Below, piece by piece: positions 14,793 through 25,190 of a DNA stretch of 64,000 bases. The translations under genes and the position numbers were made by a program. The DNA is from Yeosuana sp043876835. GTDB taxonomy: Bacteria; Bacteroidota; Bacteroidia; Flavobacteriales; Flavobacteriaceae. The first letter of the stretch is position 1. Every line of letters starts with the position of its first letter. Under the pieces are notes generated by a model. It was not told the origin of the DNA and made no database searches. It was given only the letters and a program-made list of their open reading frames with translations. The stretch is from the NCBI RefSeq assembly GCF_043876835.1, contig NZ_JBAWJZ010000003.1, positions 310,001-374,000 of the forward strand, written 5' to 3'.

Positions 14793-17700
14793 ATGACTAA
14801 AAAGAAAAAAGAAGCTCATAAGGAGTTTGGATTATCATCATGGGCCATCAATAATAAAACAACTATGTATGTTTTAATTACCCTGATTCTTATTCTTGGT
14901 GCTGGAGCCTACTATAGCATGCCTCGTGAAAGTTTTCCTGAGGTAAAAGAAACCAAAATTTATATTAGTTCAATATATCCTGGAAATACAGCTGAAGATA
15001 TTGAAAAACTAATTACTGATCCAATTGAGGACAAATTAAAAACAGTAAGTAATGTAGTTGAAATAACCTCAACCTCACAAGAAGATTACTCTATTATTAT
15101 TGTTGAGTTTGATGAAAATATTTCTGTTGAAGCTGCAAAGCAAAAAGTTAAAGATGAAGTAGATTCTGAGACCTCGGGTGAAGATTGGCCGACTTTTAAT
15201 GGTGCAAAAGTAGAACCTAATGTTTTTGATTTAAGTCTCTCTGAAGAAATGCCTATTCTAAACATTAATATCTATGGAGATTATCCAATTGAAAAATTAA
15301 AAGAATATGGAGAATATCTTGAAGATGAAATTGAAAGTTTGCAAGAAATTAAACAGGTAGATATACGTGGTGCTCAAGACAAAGAAGTTGAAGTAGCTGT
15401 AGATATATATAAAATGATGGCTGCCCAAGTTAGCTTTAATGATATAATAAACACCATAAATGGTGAAAACATGACCATGTCTGCTGGTAACTTAATCACC
15501 AGCGGACAACGCCGTACCATCAGAATTATTGGTGAAATAGACAAGCCTAGTGACTTAGAAAACTTTGTTGTAAAATCTGAGCATAACAACCCTATTTATT
15601 TAAAAGATATAGCAACAGTTTCATTTAAAGATGAAGACAAAACAACATACGCAAGAGAGTTTGGTAAACCTGTTGTTATGTTAGATGTTAAAAAACGTTC
15701 TGGAAAAAACATGGTTGCTGCTGCTGAGCAGATTCAAGCTATTGTTGATAATGCTGTTGCCAATGTATTCCCACCAGATTTAAAAGTGACCATTGCCAAT
15801 GACCAGTCTTCACAAACTATTGGGCAAGTAGATGACTTGGTTAACAACATCTTTTTTGGAATTATTCTAGTTGTAACCGTATTAATGTTCTTTTTAGGAT
15901 TTAAAAATGCCTTGTTTGTTGGTTTTGCCATTCCTATGTCCATGTTCATGTCACTCATGATATTAAATCTTTTAGGCTATACCATGAATACCATGATTTT
16001 ATTTGGTTTGATTATGGGTCTGGGTATGCTTGTAGACAACGGTATCGTGGTAGTTGAAAACGTGTACCGATTAATGAATGAAGAAGGCTTAAGCAGAACC
16101 GAAGCTGCTAAAAAAGGAATTGGTGAAATTGCTTTTCCAATCATCATTTCTACAGCTACAACGGTTGCAGCATTTATTCCTTTGGGAATGTGGCCAGGAA
16201 TCATGGGAGAATTCATGAAATATTTCCCAATAACTCTATCCGTGGTATTAGGTTCATCATTATTTGTTGCTATTTTCTTTAACTCTGTAATGGTATCGCA
16301 GTTTATGACTACAGAAGACAAAAACTTACCATTAAAACAAATTATTAAACTATCTGGAACTATAGCCATCATTGGAATTCTCATTTTTATCTTTGGTGGT
16401 AGCTATAGAGGTTTAGGAACACTTATGGTTATAACATCCATATTGTTATGGGTTTACCGATTGTTCTTAAGAAAATGGTCAAATCACTTTCAAAATGACA
16501 TTTTACCACGTTATGAACTTTTATATGAACGTACGCTTCGCGCTGCATTAAAAGGCAAGAGACCTTTTTTTATCATCATTGGCACATTCTTGTTGCTTAT
16601 TATAGCATTTGCTGGGTTTGGTGCCTCTATTGGTAGTCAAAGAACTAAAGTGGAATTTTTTCCAGACAATACACCTAAACAAATTATAGTATATATAGAA
16701 TATCCTGAAGGTACTGATATTAAAAAAACCAATGCCATAACTAAAGACATTGAAAACCGTGTTTATAAAATAATTAACGACCCCATTTTTATGGATGGTG
16801 ATTATAATTTTTTAACTGAAAGCGCTGTTTCTCAAGTTGGTGAAGGTGCAGGTAATCCACAAACTGATGGTGGTTCAGCTGCAGAAATGCCTCATCGTGG
16901 AAAAATTACTGCTACCATGCGCGAGTTTAAATATAGAAGAGGTGCAGACAGTAAAGAACTTCTTAAAAAAGTTCAAGAAGATCTCAAAGACATATATCCT
17001 GGTGTTGCAATTTCTGTTGAAAAAGATGCCGCAGGTCCACCTGCAGGTTATCCCATAAATATTGAGTTAGAAGGTGATGATTATGCTGAATTAATAAATA
17101 CAGCAGAAAAAATGAGAAACTTCTTAAATACCAAAAATATTCAAGGGATTGATGAATTGAAAATTGATGTCAATAAATCAAAACCTGCAATGCAAGTTCA
17201 TGTTGACAGAAAAAAGGCAGGCGAATTAGGCGTTTCATCAGGTCAAGTAGGCCAACAATTACGTAATTCTATTTTTGGTGCTAAAGCTGGTGTATACAAA
17301 GAAAATGGTGATGACTATGATATTTATGTTAGATTTAATGAAGAAAACAGATATAATACTAGTGCTATTTTTAACCAAAAAATAACTTTTAGAGATATGG
17401 CTTCTGGTCAAATAAAGGAAATCCCTGTATCTGCAGTGGCAAAACAAAATAACACCTCTGGTTTTAGCGCCATAAAGCATAGAGATGTGAAGCGTGTGGT
17501 AACCTTATATTCAGCATTATCACCCGGTTTTACAGATGCGGGAGCAATCGTTTCTAAAATTCAACATGAAATGCAATCCTTTACTGAAAAACCTGATAAT
17601 ATAAAAATTGATTATACAGGTCAAATTGAGGAGCAAAATAAACAAATGGCTTTTTTAATGAGTGCGTTCTTTATAGGTTTAGGACTTATTTTCTTTATTT

Positions 17701-18290
17701 TAATATTCCAGTTTAATTCGGTTTCAAAACCAGGCATTATCATGCTGGCCGTTTTCTTAAGTTTTATTGGAGTATTTGGTGGTATGGTTATTACAGGTAG
17801 TCCTTTTGTAATCATGATGACCATGATGGGTATTATATCGCTTGCTGGTATTGTAGTAAATAATGGTGTGGTACTTTTAGATTACACCCAATTATTAATT
17901 GACCGAAAAAAGATTGAACATGATTTGGAAGACAATCAATATATAAGTAAAGAAGAACTTTTTGAGGCTATTGTTAAAGCCGGGAAAGCACGTTTAAGAC
18001 CTGTATTATTAACAGCCATAACCACTATTTTAGGTTTAATACCACTTGCTATTGGTTTAAATATTAATTTCTTTACCTTTTTTAATGATTTTGATGCTAA
18101 CATTTATATGGGTGGAGATAACGTTATTTTCTGGGGGCCACTAGCTTGGACTGTTATTTATGGGTTATTTGTAGCTACTTTTTTAACTCTAGTAGTGGTT
18201 CCTATATTATTTTACTTAGTAACTAGATATAAAATGTGGTTGTTTAGCGATAGAGTTGCAACTAAAAAGAATCACGTATTGAATAATTAA
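14793..18290 (+). CDS. RND family efflux transporter permease (AcrB/CusA superfamily)
   Basis: Inner-membrane proton-driven pump of 1165 residues, slightly longer than AcrB. It starts with a cytoplasmic tail, TM1 near 22-45 and the first porter domain, then a block of membrane segments with GMLVDNGIVVVENVYRL in TM4 (the proton-relay aspartate region). A second porter domain and a mirrored membrane block end with GIVVNNGVVLLDY. The conserved motif LRPVLLTAITTILGLIPLA is present. Substrates cannot be deduced; the Bacteroidota subgroup with TetR control commonly handles drugs or membrane-active compounds. The operon ends in a strong terminator 8 bp after the stop. Confidence 0.95.
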   Translation: MTKKKKEAHKEFGLSSWAINNKTTMYVLITLILILGAGAYYSMPRESFPEVKETKIYISSIYPGNTAEDIEKLITDPIEDKLKTVSNVVEITSTSQEDYSIIIVEFDENISVEAAKQKVKDEVDSETSGEDWPTFNGAKVEPNVFDLSLSEEMPILNINIYGDYPIEKLKEYGEYLEDEIESLQEIKQVDIRGAQDKEVEVAVDIYKMMAAQVSFNDIINTINGENMTMSAGNLITSGQRRTIRIIGEIDKPSDLENFVVKSEHNNPIYLKDIATVSFKDEDKTTYAREFGKPVVMLDVKKRSGKNMVAAAEQIQAIVDNAVANVFPPDLKVTIANDQSSQTIGQVDDLVNNIFFGIILVVTVLMFFLGFKNALFVGFAIPMSMFMSLMILNLLGYTMNTMILFGLIMGLGMLVDNGIVVVENVYRLMNEEGLSRTEAAKKGIGEIAFPIIISTATTVAAFIPLGMWPGIMGEFMKYFPITLSVVLGSSLFVAIFFNSVMVSQFMTTEDKNLPLKQIIKLSGTIAIIGILIFIFGGSYRGLGTLMVITSILLWVYRLFLRKWSNHFQNDILPRYELLYERTLRAALKGKRPFFIIIGTFLLLIIAFAGFGASIGSQRTKVEFFPDNTPKQIIVYIEYPEGTDIKKTNAITKDIENRVYKIINDPIFMDGDYNFLTESAVSQVGEGAGNPQTDGGSAAEMPHRGKITATMREFKYRRGADSKELLKKVQEDLKDIYPGVAISVEKDAAGPPAGYPINIELEGDDYAELINTAEKMRNFLNTKNIQGIDELKIDVNKSKPAMQVHVDRKKAGELGVSSGQVGQQLRNSIFGAKAGVYKENGDDYDIYVRFNEENRYNTSAIFNQKITFRDMASGQIKEIPVSAVAKQNNTSGFSAIKHRDVKRVVTLYSALSPGFTDAGAIVSKIQHEMQSFTEKPDNIKIDYTGQIEEQNKQMAFLMSAFFIGLGLIFFILIFQFNSVSKPGIIMLAVFLSFIGVFGGMVITGSPFVIMMTMMGIISLAGIVVNNGVVLLDYTQLLIDRKKIEHDLEDNQYISKEELFEAIVKAGKARLRPVLLTAITTILGLIPLAIGLNINFFTFFNDFDANIYMGGDNVIFWGPLAWTVIYGLFVATFLTLVVVPILFYLVTRYKMWLFSDRVATKKNHVLNN

Positions 18291-18297
18291 TTAAAAC

Positions 18298-18329
18298 AAA
18301 AAGCCTCAACAAATGTTGAGGCTTTTTTA
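18298..18329. terminator. terminator of the efflux operon (bidirectional)
   Basis: AAAAAGCCTCAACA / TGTTGAGGCTTTTT stem with an AA loop between the RND gene and the convergent TonB receptor gene; A and T tracts on both sides suit both directions. Confidence 0.9.
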
Positions 18330-18344
18330 TAATACATAAATTGA

Positions 18345-21248
18345 TTATTTAAGAGTAAAACTTAATCTAGCAAAAAGAAAACGACCTCCAATTCCAAATT
18401 GTTGCGCTCTTCTAGACCAATCAAAACGACCGCTACTACGGTTATTGTATTTGTCTTCAGCTCTATCAGGATAAATATCAAATAAATTATTTGCTCCTAT
18501 TGTAATTGTTGTGCTTTCCGCAACTTTATACCCAAAAGATAAATCAGTCACTAATTTAGATCCAAATACTTGTTGATTTGCAACAGTTGTAGTAGCTTCA
18601 GTTACTTCACCAAACCAAACATTTCTTAAAAAGATATTGAATTTATCTGTTGTATAACTGTTTGATAGGTTTATCTTGGTTCTTGGTACCGCCTCTTCTA
18701 AATATACACGGCTGTCTTCAGGAAAATATGTTCCAACTAGACCAGCATCTTTTAATACGTTTGAAGCTTTTATTCCACCCACTTTTTTCGTTTTTGAAAA
18801 CGTTCCTGATAAATCACTTTTTAATTTTGCGGAACTGCCTATTCTAGCATCATGGGTAATCACAATATCCAATCCTTTTGATTCTGTATCAATAGCATTT
18901 GCAAAAAAGGATGCTGCAGAAGCATTAGCTTGTTTTAATAATAAATCTAACTCAGAACCTGTATCATTATCAGGATTTGTATCAGTATCGTTAATTCCAA
19001 ACTGTCCTGTATATACAACTCTATCATTAATGCCTACCCAATACCCATCAACTGTAAATGTTAAGTGAGCATCAGGCAATTTAGATGTAAATCCTAAACT
19101 AATACTTGAAGACGTTTCTTCTTTCAATTGTGGAATGCCTAACAATTGTGCCGCTCTACTATCGTTCGCAAAAGTTCCAACTTCTTGTGGATTTCCTAAG
19201 TTATCAAAAATTGTAGACGTTGAATTGAAGTTTAACTGATGTAAAGACGGTGCTCTAAATCCTGTATTAAATGCAGCTCTTAAATTAGTGTTTTCACCAG
19301 CTTTAATTCTAGTAGCAATTTTAACATTTAGAGTAGATCCAAAATCAGAATAATCTTCATAACGCAATGCTCCACTTAACAAAATATTTTCAGTAACATC
19401 TGCTTCTAAATCAAAATAACCTGCAACACTACTCCTTCCACGTGACAATTCGTTTGCGGGACTAAATCCAGGAAATACTTGAGAGCCTCCTGGTCTTTTG
19501 GCTCCAAAAAAGTCTAATGAAGGGGTTTGTGAAGCTAAAGTAATTACTTGTCCATCAGCAGTATATTGTGCGTAAGACCCTAATTCGCCGGCTATAATAT
19601 CATAAGTTTCAACACGATACTCAGCACCAAAAGCAACATTTGTACCCGCTAAAACATCATCATAAAATTTACTAATATCTAAATTGGTTGTATTTTGTGC
19701 AAATGAAAATCCACCTGCATCAAAAAGTGTTGGAGACGCTTTTTGCATAGAAGCATTAAAAGTATTTCCAATAGTATACATAAAAGCATTTTTACCCCAA
19801 GTATTGCTAAAATCAACATCCCATTCATTAATTTTACCTTTAATACCTATCGCAAAAGATTTATCAGAAATATTTGAATTTATTTCAGGTAAAAATCCAT
19901 TCATATAGGCAGGTGTATACGTCCTGCTTTCATAAGGTTGTCTGTAAAATCCAGCAGAGTTTCCAGTTCTTGAACTTATACCAGCAAATGAATAGAGTTC
20001 AGTACCATTATCATCTAAAGGAAGAGAGAAATTTGCGAAGAAACGACCTCCACGTAAAGAAGATTGCCCAACTCTCATATTAAAATCACTTCGTTTTAAA
20101 CCTCTAGCCGACAATTCAGCTTCATTATTTTTTGCAGATAAAATTCCTTGTAACTCTGCCTTCGTAGCTGTTGGACTTAAACCTAGCCCAGCCTGATTAC
20201 CATATTTAATAACATCAGCTACATCATCATCTAATAACAATGATAAATCATAGTCGTCATTATTTGCAAAACGTTCAACAGTATTATAAAGATTAAAAAT
20301 ATCTCCTCCCCATTCTTTCATTCTGCTATAATCTTCTCTCACATCAAAATCACCAGTAAAGTTTATAAATCCTCCTTTGTCTCCAATATTTAACCCATAG
20401 TTGGCACTAACATTAGTGGTTTCACCATCAACACCACCTGTTTGATCATTTGCATTTTTTGTAAAGTTAGCCCCGGTAGTAATGTTTAAATTTAACTCGT
20501 TGGTATTTTTCTTAAGCACAATATTAATAACTCCAGCTATGGCGTCAGAACCATACTGTGCAGCTGCTCCGTCTCTCAAAACCTCAATACGTGCAATAGA
20601 AGCGGCCGGAATTGCATTTAAATCGGTTCCAACACTTCCACGTCCAAAAGTCCCATTAACATTTACTAAAGAAGAATTATGTCTTCTCTTTCCATTAATT
20701 AATACTAAAACTTGATCAGGTCCCAAACCTCTTAACGAAGCAGGATCAATATGGTCTGTACCATCAGAAATGGTCTGTGTATTTGATGTAAATGATGGCG
20801 CTACATAATTTAAAATCTGGTTTAAATTCACTTGCGGTCCTGCAGTAACCAATTCTTTTACATCAATAACATCAACCGGCACAGCAGTATCTGTTGATGA
20901 ACGATTTGGGTTTCTTGTACCAATAAGCATCACTTCATCTAAAGCTACTCCTTCAGTTAGCGAAACCATGACTTTTTGTTCTGAATTAACCTTTACTTCC
21001 TGTGTATTGTATCCCAAAGAAGATACAACAATGGTTACAGGCAGGCTAACTACATTTAAACTAAAATTTCCGTCAAAATCAGTTATTGTTCCTGTTGTTG
21101 TTCCTTTAACTATCACATTAGCTCCTGGAATAGGGTCTTTAGAACCAGTCTCTGTCACGGTACCTGTTATGGTCTCTTGAGCAAAAATCACTACAGGAAA
21201 CAATAGTAGTAAAAACAAATAAATTTTAATTTGTAAAGTTTTTTTCAT
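18345..21248 (-). CDS. TonB-dependent outer-membrane receptor with carboxypeptidase-like N-terminal domain
   Basis: 967-residue outer-membrane beta-barrel importer. Signal peptide to about residue 23 (VVIFAQ), a CarboxypepD_reg-like beta-sandwich (24-105, ITGTVTETGSKDPIPGANV), then a plug domain (about 115-245; VPVDVIDVKEL, LRGLGPDQVLVLINGKRRH, GAAAQYGSDAIAGVINIVL) and the barrel ending in an aromatic strand (FLFARLSFTLK). No SusD partner adjoins it, so it is of the siderophore/vitamin or other small-ligand type rather than a SusC pair. Substrate unknown. A perfect palindrome at 21265-21282 lies in its upstream region. Confidence 0.93.
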   Translation of the reverse strand: MKKTLQIKIYLFLLLLFPVVIFAQETITGTVTETGSKDPIPGANVIVKGTTTGTITDFDGNFSLNVVSLPVTIVVSSLGYNTQEVKVNSEQKVMVSLTEGVALDEVMLIGTRNPNRSSTDTAVPVDVIDVKELVTAGPQVNLNQILNYVAPSFTSNTQTISDGTDHIDPASLRGLGPDQVLVLINGKRRHNSSLVNVNGTFGRGSVGTDLNAIPAASIARIEVLRDGAAAQYGSDAIAGVINIVLKKNTNELNLNITTGANFTKNANDQTGGVDGETTNVSANYGLNIGDKGGFINFTGDFDVREDYSRMKEWGGDIFNLYNTVERFANNDDYDLSLLLDDDVADVIKYGNQAGLGLSPTATKAELQGILSAKNNEAELSARGLKRSDFNMRVGQSSLRGGRFFANFSLPLDDNGTELYSFAGISSRTGNSAGFYRQPYESRTYTPAYMNGFLPEINSNISDKSFAIGIKGKINEWDVDFSNTWGKNAFMYTIGNTFNASMQKASPTLFDAGGFSFAQNTTNLDISKFYDDVLAGTNVAFGAEYRVETYDIIAGELGSYAQYTADGQVITLASQTPSLDFFGAKRPGGSQVFPGFSPANELSRGRSSVAGYFDLEADVTENILLSGALRYEDYSDFGSTLNVKIATRIKAGENTNLRAAFNTGFRAPSLHQLNFNSTSTIFDNLGNPQEVGTFANDSRAAQLLGIPQLKEETSSSISLGFTSKLPDAHLTFTVDGYWVGINDRVVYTGQFGINDTDTNPDNDTGSELDLLLKQANASAASFFANAIDTESKGLDIVITHDARIGSSAKLKSDLSGTFSKTKKVGGIKASNVLKDAGLVGTYFPEDSRVYLEEAVPRTKINLSNSYTTDKFNIFLRNVWFGEVTEATTTVANQQVFGSKLVTDLSFGYKVAESTTITIGANNLFDIYPDRAEDKYNNRSSGRFDWSRRAQQFGIGGRFLFARLSFTLK

Positions 21249-21264
21249 AATTCATTGGATTAAA

Positions 21265-21282
21265 TTAACAATATATTGTTAA
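21265..21282. promoter_or_regulatory. 18-bp perfect palindrome upstream of the TonB receptor gene
   Basis: TTAACAATATATTGTTAA is a perfect dyad, 17 bp upstream of the receptor start. A second near-dyad ATTGGTCCAAT lies at 21290-21300. A possible operator or 5'-UTR hairpin. AT-rich palindromes can arise by chance. Confidence 0.4.
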
Positions 21283-21445
21283 AAAATATATTGGTCCAAT
21301 TTACAATTTTTTTGCAATTTCAACAATTTTAAGGTTAAAAAGTTAAATTAATATAGTAGTATTTGTTAATTTATTTATTTATTTATAAAAATCTTATATT
21401 AATAATTTATCCTGGAAATGATAGTTTTTTAAGCAGATATCTTCC

Positions 21446-21453
21446 TAAATTTG
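21446..21453 (+). promoter_or_regulatory. candidate -7 promoter element for aspS
   Basis: TAAATTTG matches TAnnTTTG and is followed by GC, as at other promoters of this window; it lies 55 bp before the aspS ATG. Confidence 0.4.
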
Positions 21454-21508
21454 CATCTTATTTAACATCTTATTTATCGACAGATAATGGGTTTTCAAAT
21501 TTCTTAAT

Positions 21509-23263
21509 ATGTACAGAAGTCATAATTGTGGTGAATTAAACGCATCACATATAAATAAAGAGGTTGTACTTGCAGGTTGGGTACAAAAATCACGTGATAA
21601 AGGATTCATGATTTGGGTAGATCTTCGCGATCGTTACGGGATTACTCAACTTATTTTTGATGAAGAACGTACTTCAAAAAATATCATTCAAGAAGCCAAA
21701 ACTCTTGGTAGAGAATTTGTTATTCAGGTTAAAGGAACTGTTATTGAACGTACCTCAAAAAATCCTAACCTTTCAACTGGTGATATTGAAATTTTAGTTT
21801 CAGAATTAACGGTTTTAAATAAGGCCTTGCTTCCTCCATTTACTATTGAAGATGATACTGATGGTGGTGAAGAGTTACGTATGAAATTCCGTTATTTAGA
21901 TATCCGTCGTAATCCAGTGAAGAATAGTTTGATTTTCAGGCATGAAGTGGCTCAAGCCGTTAGAAATTATTTATCTAAAGAAGGGTTTATTGAAGTTGAA
22001 ACGCCTTATTTGATTAAATCAACACCTGAAGGAGCACGTGATTTTGTAGTACCGAGCAGAATGAATGCAGGTCAATTTTATGCATTGCCTCAATCCCCAC
22101 AAACTTTCAAACAATTGCTTATGGTTGGTGGCATGGATAAATATTTTCAACTTGTAAAATGTTTTAGGGACGAAGATTTACGTGCCGACAGACAACCTGA
22201 ATTCACTCAGATAGACTGCGAAATGGCATTTGTTGAGCAAGAAGACATATTAAATGCTTTTGAAGGTTTAACACGTCACTTACTTAAAGAAATCAATGGT
22301 ATTGAAATAGAAAAATTCCCTAGGATGCTTTATGATGACGCCATGAGATTATATGGAAATGACAAACCAGACATTCGTTTTGGAATGCAGTTTGGAGAAT
22401 TAAATAGTGTGACTCAACATAAAGATTTTGGCGTTTTCAATTCTGCAGAATTGGTTGTTGGTATTGCAGTTCCTGGTGGTAATAATTTTACCAGAAAAGA
22501 AATTGACCAATTAATTGACTGGATAAAACGTCCTCAAATTGGTGCTTTAGGAATGGTTTACTGTCGTTGTAACGAAGACGGAACATATAAATCATCCGTA
22601 GATAAATTTTATGACGAATCAGATTTAGCAAAATGGGCAGAAATAACAGGAGCTAAAGATGGTGATTTAATTTGTATTCTTTCCGGAGAAGCAAACAAAG
22701 TAAGAGGCCAGTTAAGTGCTTTAAGGATGGAGCTTGCAACACGTTTAGGTTTACGCAAGCCAAATGAATTTGCTCCACTTTGGGTGATTGATTTCCCTCT
22801 TTTAGAATGGGATGAAGACACCAAACGTTATCACGCCATGCATCATCCATTTACTTCTCCAAAACCTGGACAATTAGAGTTACTTTCAACAAATCCAGGT
22901 GACGTTAAAGCCAATGCTTATGATTTAGTTTTGAATGGAAACGAAATTGGCGGTGGTTCTATAAGAATTCATGATAAAAAAACACAATCCTTAATGTTTG
23001 ATTATTTAGGTTTCACTCCTGAAGAAGCAAAAGCCCAATTTGGTTTCTTAATGGACGCATTTCAATATGGTGCTCCACCACACGGTGGATTGGCTTTTGG
23101 TTTAGATAGATTAGTAGCCATATTAGCTGGACAAGAAATTATTCGCGACTTTATAGCCTTTCCAAAAAACAATTCAGGACGTGATGTTATGATTGATGCT
23201 CCTGCGCCTATTGATGATAAACAACTTGAAGAATTAAGTTTAAAGCTTAATATTAAATCCTAA
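21509..23263 (+). CDS. aspS: aspartate--tRNA ligase
   Basis: Class II aminoacyl-tRNA synthetase charging tRNA-Asp (or Asp/Asn if non-discriminating). The N-terminal OB-fold anticodon-binding domain covers residues 1-110 (HINKEVVLAGWVQKSRDKG), the catalytic core shows motif 2 (FRDEDLRADRQPEFTQ) and motif 3 (GLAFGLDRLVAILAG), and the bacterial GAD insertion domain lies between. Length 584 is normal for bacterial AspRS. It is a monocistronic unit with its own terminator. Confidence 0.97.
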   Translation: MYRSHNCGELNASHINKEVVLAGWVQKSRDKGFMIWVDLRDRYGITQLIFDEERTSKNIIQEAKTLGREFVIQVKGTVIERTSKNPNLSTGDIEILVSELTVLNKALLPPFTIEDDTDGGEELRMKFRYLDIRRNPVKNSLIFRHEVAQAVRNYLSKEGFIEVETPYLIKSTPEGARDFVVPSRMNAGQFYALPQSPQTFKQLLMVGGMDKYFQLVKCFRDEDLRADRQPEFTQIDCEMAFVEQEDILNAFEGLTRHLLKEINGIEIEKFPRMLYDDAMRLYGNDKPDIRFGMQFGELNSVTQHKDFGVFNSAELVVGIAVPGGNNFTRKEIDQLIDWIKRPQIGALGMVYCRCNEDGTYKSSVDKFYDESDLAKWAEITGAKDGDLICILSGEANKVRGQLSALRMELATRLGLRKPNEFAPLWVIDFPLLEWDEDTKRYHAMHHPFTSPKPGQLELLSTNPGDVKANAYDLVLNGNEIGGGSIRIHDKKTQSLMFDYLGFTPEEAKAQFGFLMDAFQYGAPPHGGLAFGLDRLVAILAGQEIIRDFIAFPKNNSGRDVMIDAPAPIDDKQLEELSLKLNIKS

Positions 23264-23268
23264 AGACT

Positions 23269-23294
23269 AAATCCTGCAAAAAGCAGGATTTTTT
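23269..23294 (+). terminator. intrinsic terminator of aspS
   Basis: AAATCCTGC / GCAGGATTT stem with an AAAAA loop followed by T residues, 5 bp after the stop. Confidence 0.85.
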
Positions 23295-23309
23295 AGTAAT
23301 TTTATAATT

Positions 23310-25100
23310 ATGCCACAAGAAACCATATTAAAAAAAATATTAGTTTGGAGAGCTAAACATATTTCTCACAGACAATTTGTTTATATACTTAGTATTGTTA
23401 TTGGTCTTGTTTCTGGTTTAGGAGCCGTAGTTTTAAAAAACTTTACGCATTTTATTCAACATGTTTTAGAAGGAAGAGTGGTTAAATATTACCATCACGC
23501 GTTTTATTTTTTATTTCCAATTATTGGCTTAACACTGGTTTATTTAATTATTAAATATATTATTAGAAACAAAGTTAGCCACGGGATTCCTACAACACTT
23601 TATGCTATTTCTAAGCGAAAAGGTATTATAAAACAATACCAAATGTTTGGTTCTATTTTTACCGCTCCATTAACTGTTGGGTTTGGTGGTTCTGTTGGGC
23701 TTGAAGGACCAACCGTTGCAACGGGAGCCGCTATTGGCTCTAACATTGCAAGGATGTTTCATATGAACCAAACTACAAGAACTTTATTGATTGGTTGTGC
23801 AGCAGCAGGTGCCTTATCTTCTATTTTTAAAGCTCCTATTGCTGCCATCGTTTTTGCTATTGAAGTGTTTAGCTTGGATTTAACACTTGTATCCATGTTA
23901 CCGCTTTTATTAGCATCTCTTTCAGCCATCTTAACATCGTATTTTTTCTTTGGAGATGATGTTATATTACCTTTCAAAATAGAAGATAAGTTTTTTATTT
24001 CTGATGCTCCATTTTACATGATATTAGGCTTGTTTGCGGCTTTTACTTCCATATATTTTACCCAGGTATATGAACGAATTCAAAAATTATTTGATAAACT
24101 GGACTCTCCTATTAAAAAACTTCTATTTGGCGGTGTTGCCATTGGTGTTTTAGTATATTTAATTCCTCCCCTTTTTGGTGAAGGGTTCGATGTGATTAAT
24201 AAGCTTATTGCTGGTAATCCTGAAAAAGCATTAGAAAACAATTTCTTGAATATGGATTTATCTAATGTTTGGGTTGTTATCGTATTGTTAGCTGGTTTGG
24301 TTTTTTTCAAAATCATTGCAAGCGCTTTAACTTTTGGCGCTGGAGGAGTTGGTGGTATTTTTGCTCCAACACTTTTTATGGGTAGTATTATGGGAAACTG
24401 TATAGCCAAAATAATTAATAATTGTGGGATATTCAGCACACCTGTTTCTGAAACTAATTTTACCCTTGTTGGAATGGCAGGACTCATGGCTGGTGTACTA
24501 CATGCACCTTTAACAGCTATCTTTTTAATTGCAGAATTAACTGGGGGCTATGAACTTTTTATACCTTTAATGATTACGGCAGTTATTTCATTTAGTGTCA
24601 CAAAACATTTTAGTCCTCATTCTGTTTATAATATGCAACTTGGCAGAAAAGGCGAATTAATAACACATGATAAAGATCATGCAGTGCTTACATTAATGGA
24701 TATAGATAAAGTTATAGAAACCAATTTTGTAAGTATCACATCTAATATGAACTTAGGGGAAATAGTTAATACGGCTGTTATTCAGTCTAACAGAAATATT
24801 TTTCCTGTTATTGATGCTAAAACCAAAGCATTAGTTGGCATTATTCTTTTAGATGATTTAAGGCCAATCATGTTTGATCAAGATCTATACGGAGAAATTC
24901 GAGCGCATGACATTATGCAGCCAGCTCCAGAAATTATTGATGTTGATAAAGATAAAATGACCGACATCATGAGAAAGTTTCAAGATAGTAGCGCTTGGAA
25001 TTTACCCGTTGTAAAAGACGATGTTTACATAGGATTTATTTCAAAATCTAAACTTTTAACGGCTTACAGAAGGCAGTTAATTAACTTTACTAAAGAATAA
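23310..25100 (+). CDS. ClC family chloride channel/transporter with CBS domains
   Basis: Membrane anion channel or H+/Cl- exchanger. The anion-pathway motifs are recognisable: GFGGSVGLEGPTVATG (the GxEGP gating-glutamate region), PIAAIVFAIE and AGGVGGIFAPTLFMG. About ten to twelve hydrophobic helices cover residues 20-440. The C-terminal 150 residues are a pair of CBS domains (VIETNFVSITSNMNLGEIVN and HDIMQPAPEIIDVDKDKM), probable cytoplasmic nucleotide sensors. Length 596. Monocistronic, after the aspS terminator. Confidence 0.93.
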   Translation: MPQETILKKILVWRAKHISHRQFVYILSIVIGLVSGLGAVVLKNFTHFIQHVLEGRVVKYYHHAFYFLFPIIGLTLVYLIIKYIIRNKVSHGIPTTLYAISKRKGIIKQYQMFGSIFTAPLTVGFGGSVGLEGPTVATGAAIGSNIARMFHMNQTTRTLLIGCAAAGALSSIFKAPIAAIVFAIEVFSLDLTLVSMLPLLLASLSAILTSYFFFGDDVILPFKIEDKFFISDAPFYMILGLFAAFTSIYFTQVYERIQKLFDKLDSPIKKLLFGGVAIGVLVYLIPPLFGEGFDVINKLIAGNPEKALENNFLNMDLSNVWVVIVLLAGLVFFKIIASALTFGAGGVGGIFAPTLFMGSIMGNCIAKIINNCGIFSTPVSETNFTLVGMAGLMAGVLHAPLTAIFLIAELTGGYELFIPLMITAVISFSVTKHFSPHSVYNMQLGRKGELITHDKDHAVLTLMDIDKVIETNFVSITSNMNLGEIVNTAVIQSNRNIFPVIDAKTKALVGIILLDDLRPIMFDQDLYGEIRAHDIMQPAPEIIDVDKDKMTDIMRKFQDSSAWNLPVVKDDVYIGFISKSKLLTAYRRQLINFTKE

Positions 25101-25154
25101 TGAAACATCTATAACTGAAAATTGAATCAAACAGCGAAATGATTATTTGGATGT

Positions 25155-25162
25155 TACATTTG
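25155..25162 (+). promoter_or_regulatory. candidate -7 promoter element for the 78-residue membrane protein
   Basis: TACATTTG matches TAnnTTTG, 28 bp before the ATG at 25191. Confidence 0.35.
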
Positions 25163-25190
25163 ACCATTGAGAAAAAACAAGCATAAACAC

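Noticed and set aside
15977..16384. 135-codon minus-strand open frame inside the RND pump gene
   Set aside because: It is the antisense shadow of conserved transmembrane sequence; the plus-strand frame is clearly coding.
24080..24487. 135-codon minus-strand frame inside the ClC gene
   Set aside because: Antisense to a conserved channel domain; composition (Pro/Lys/Thr-rich) is typical of shadows.
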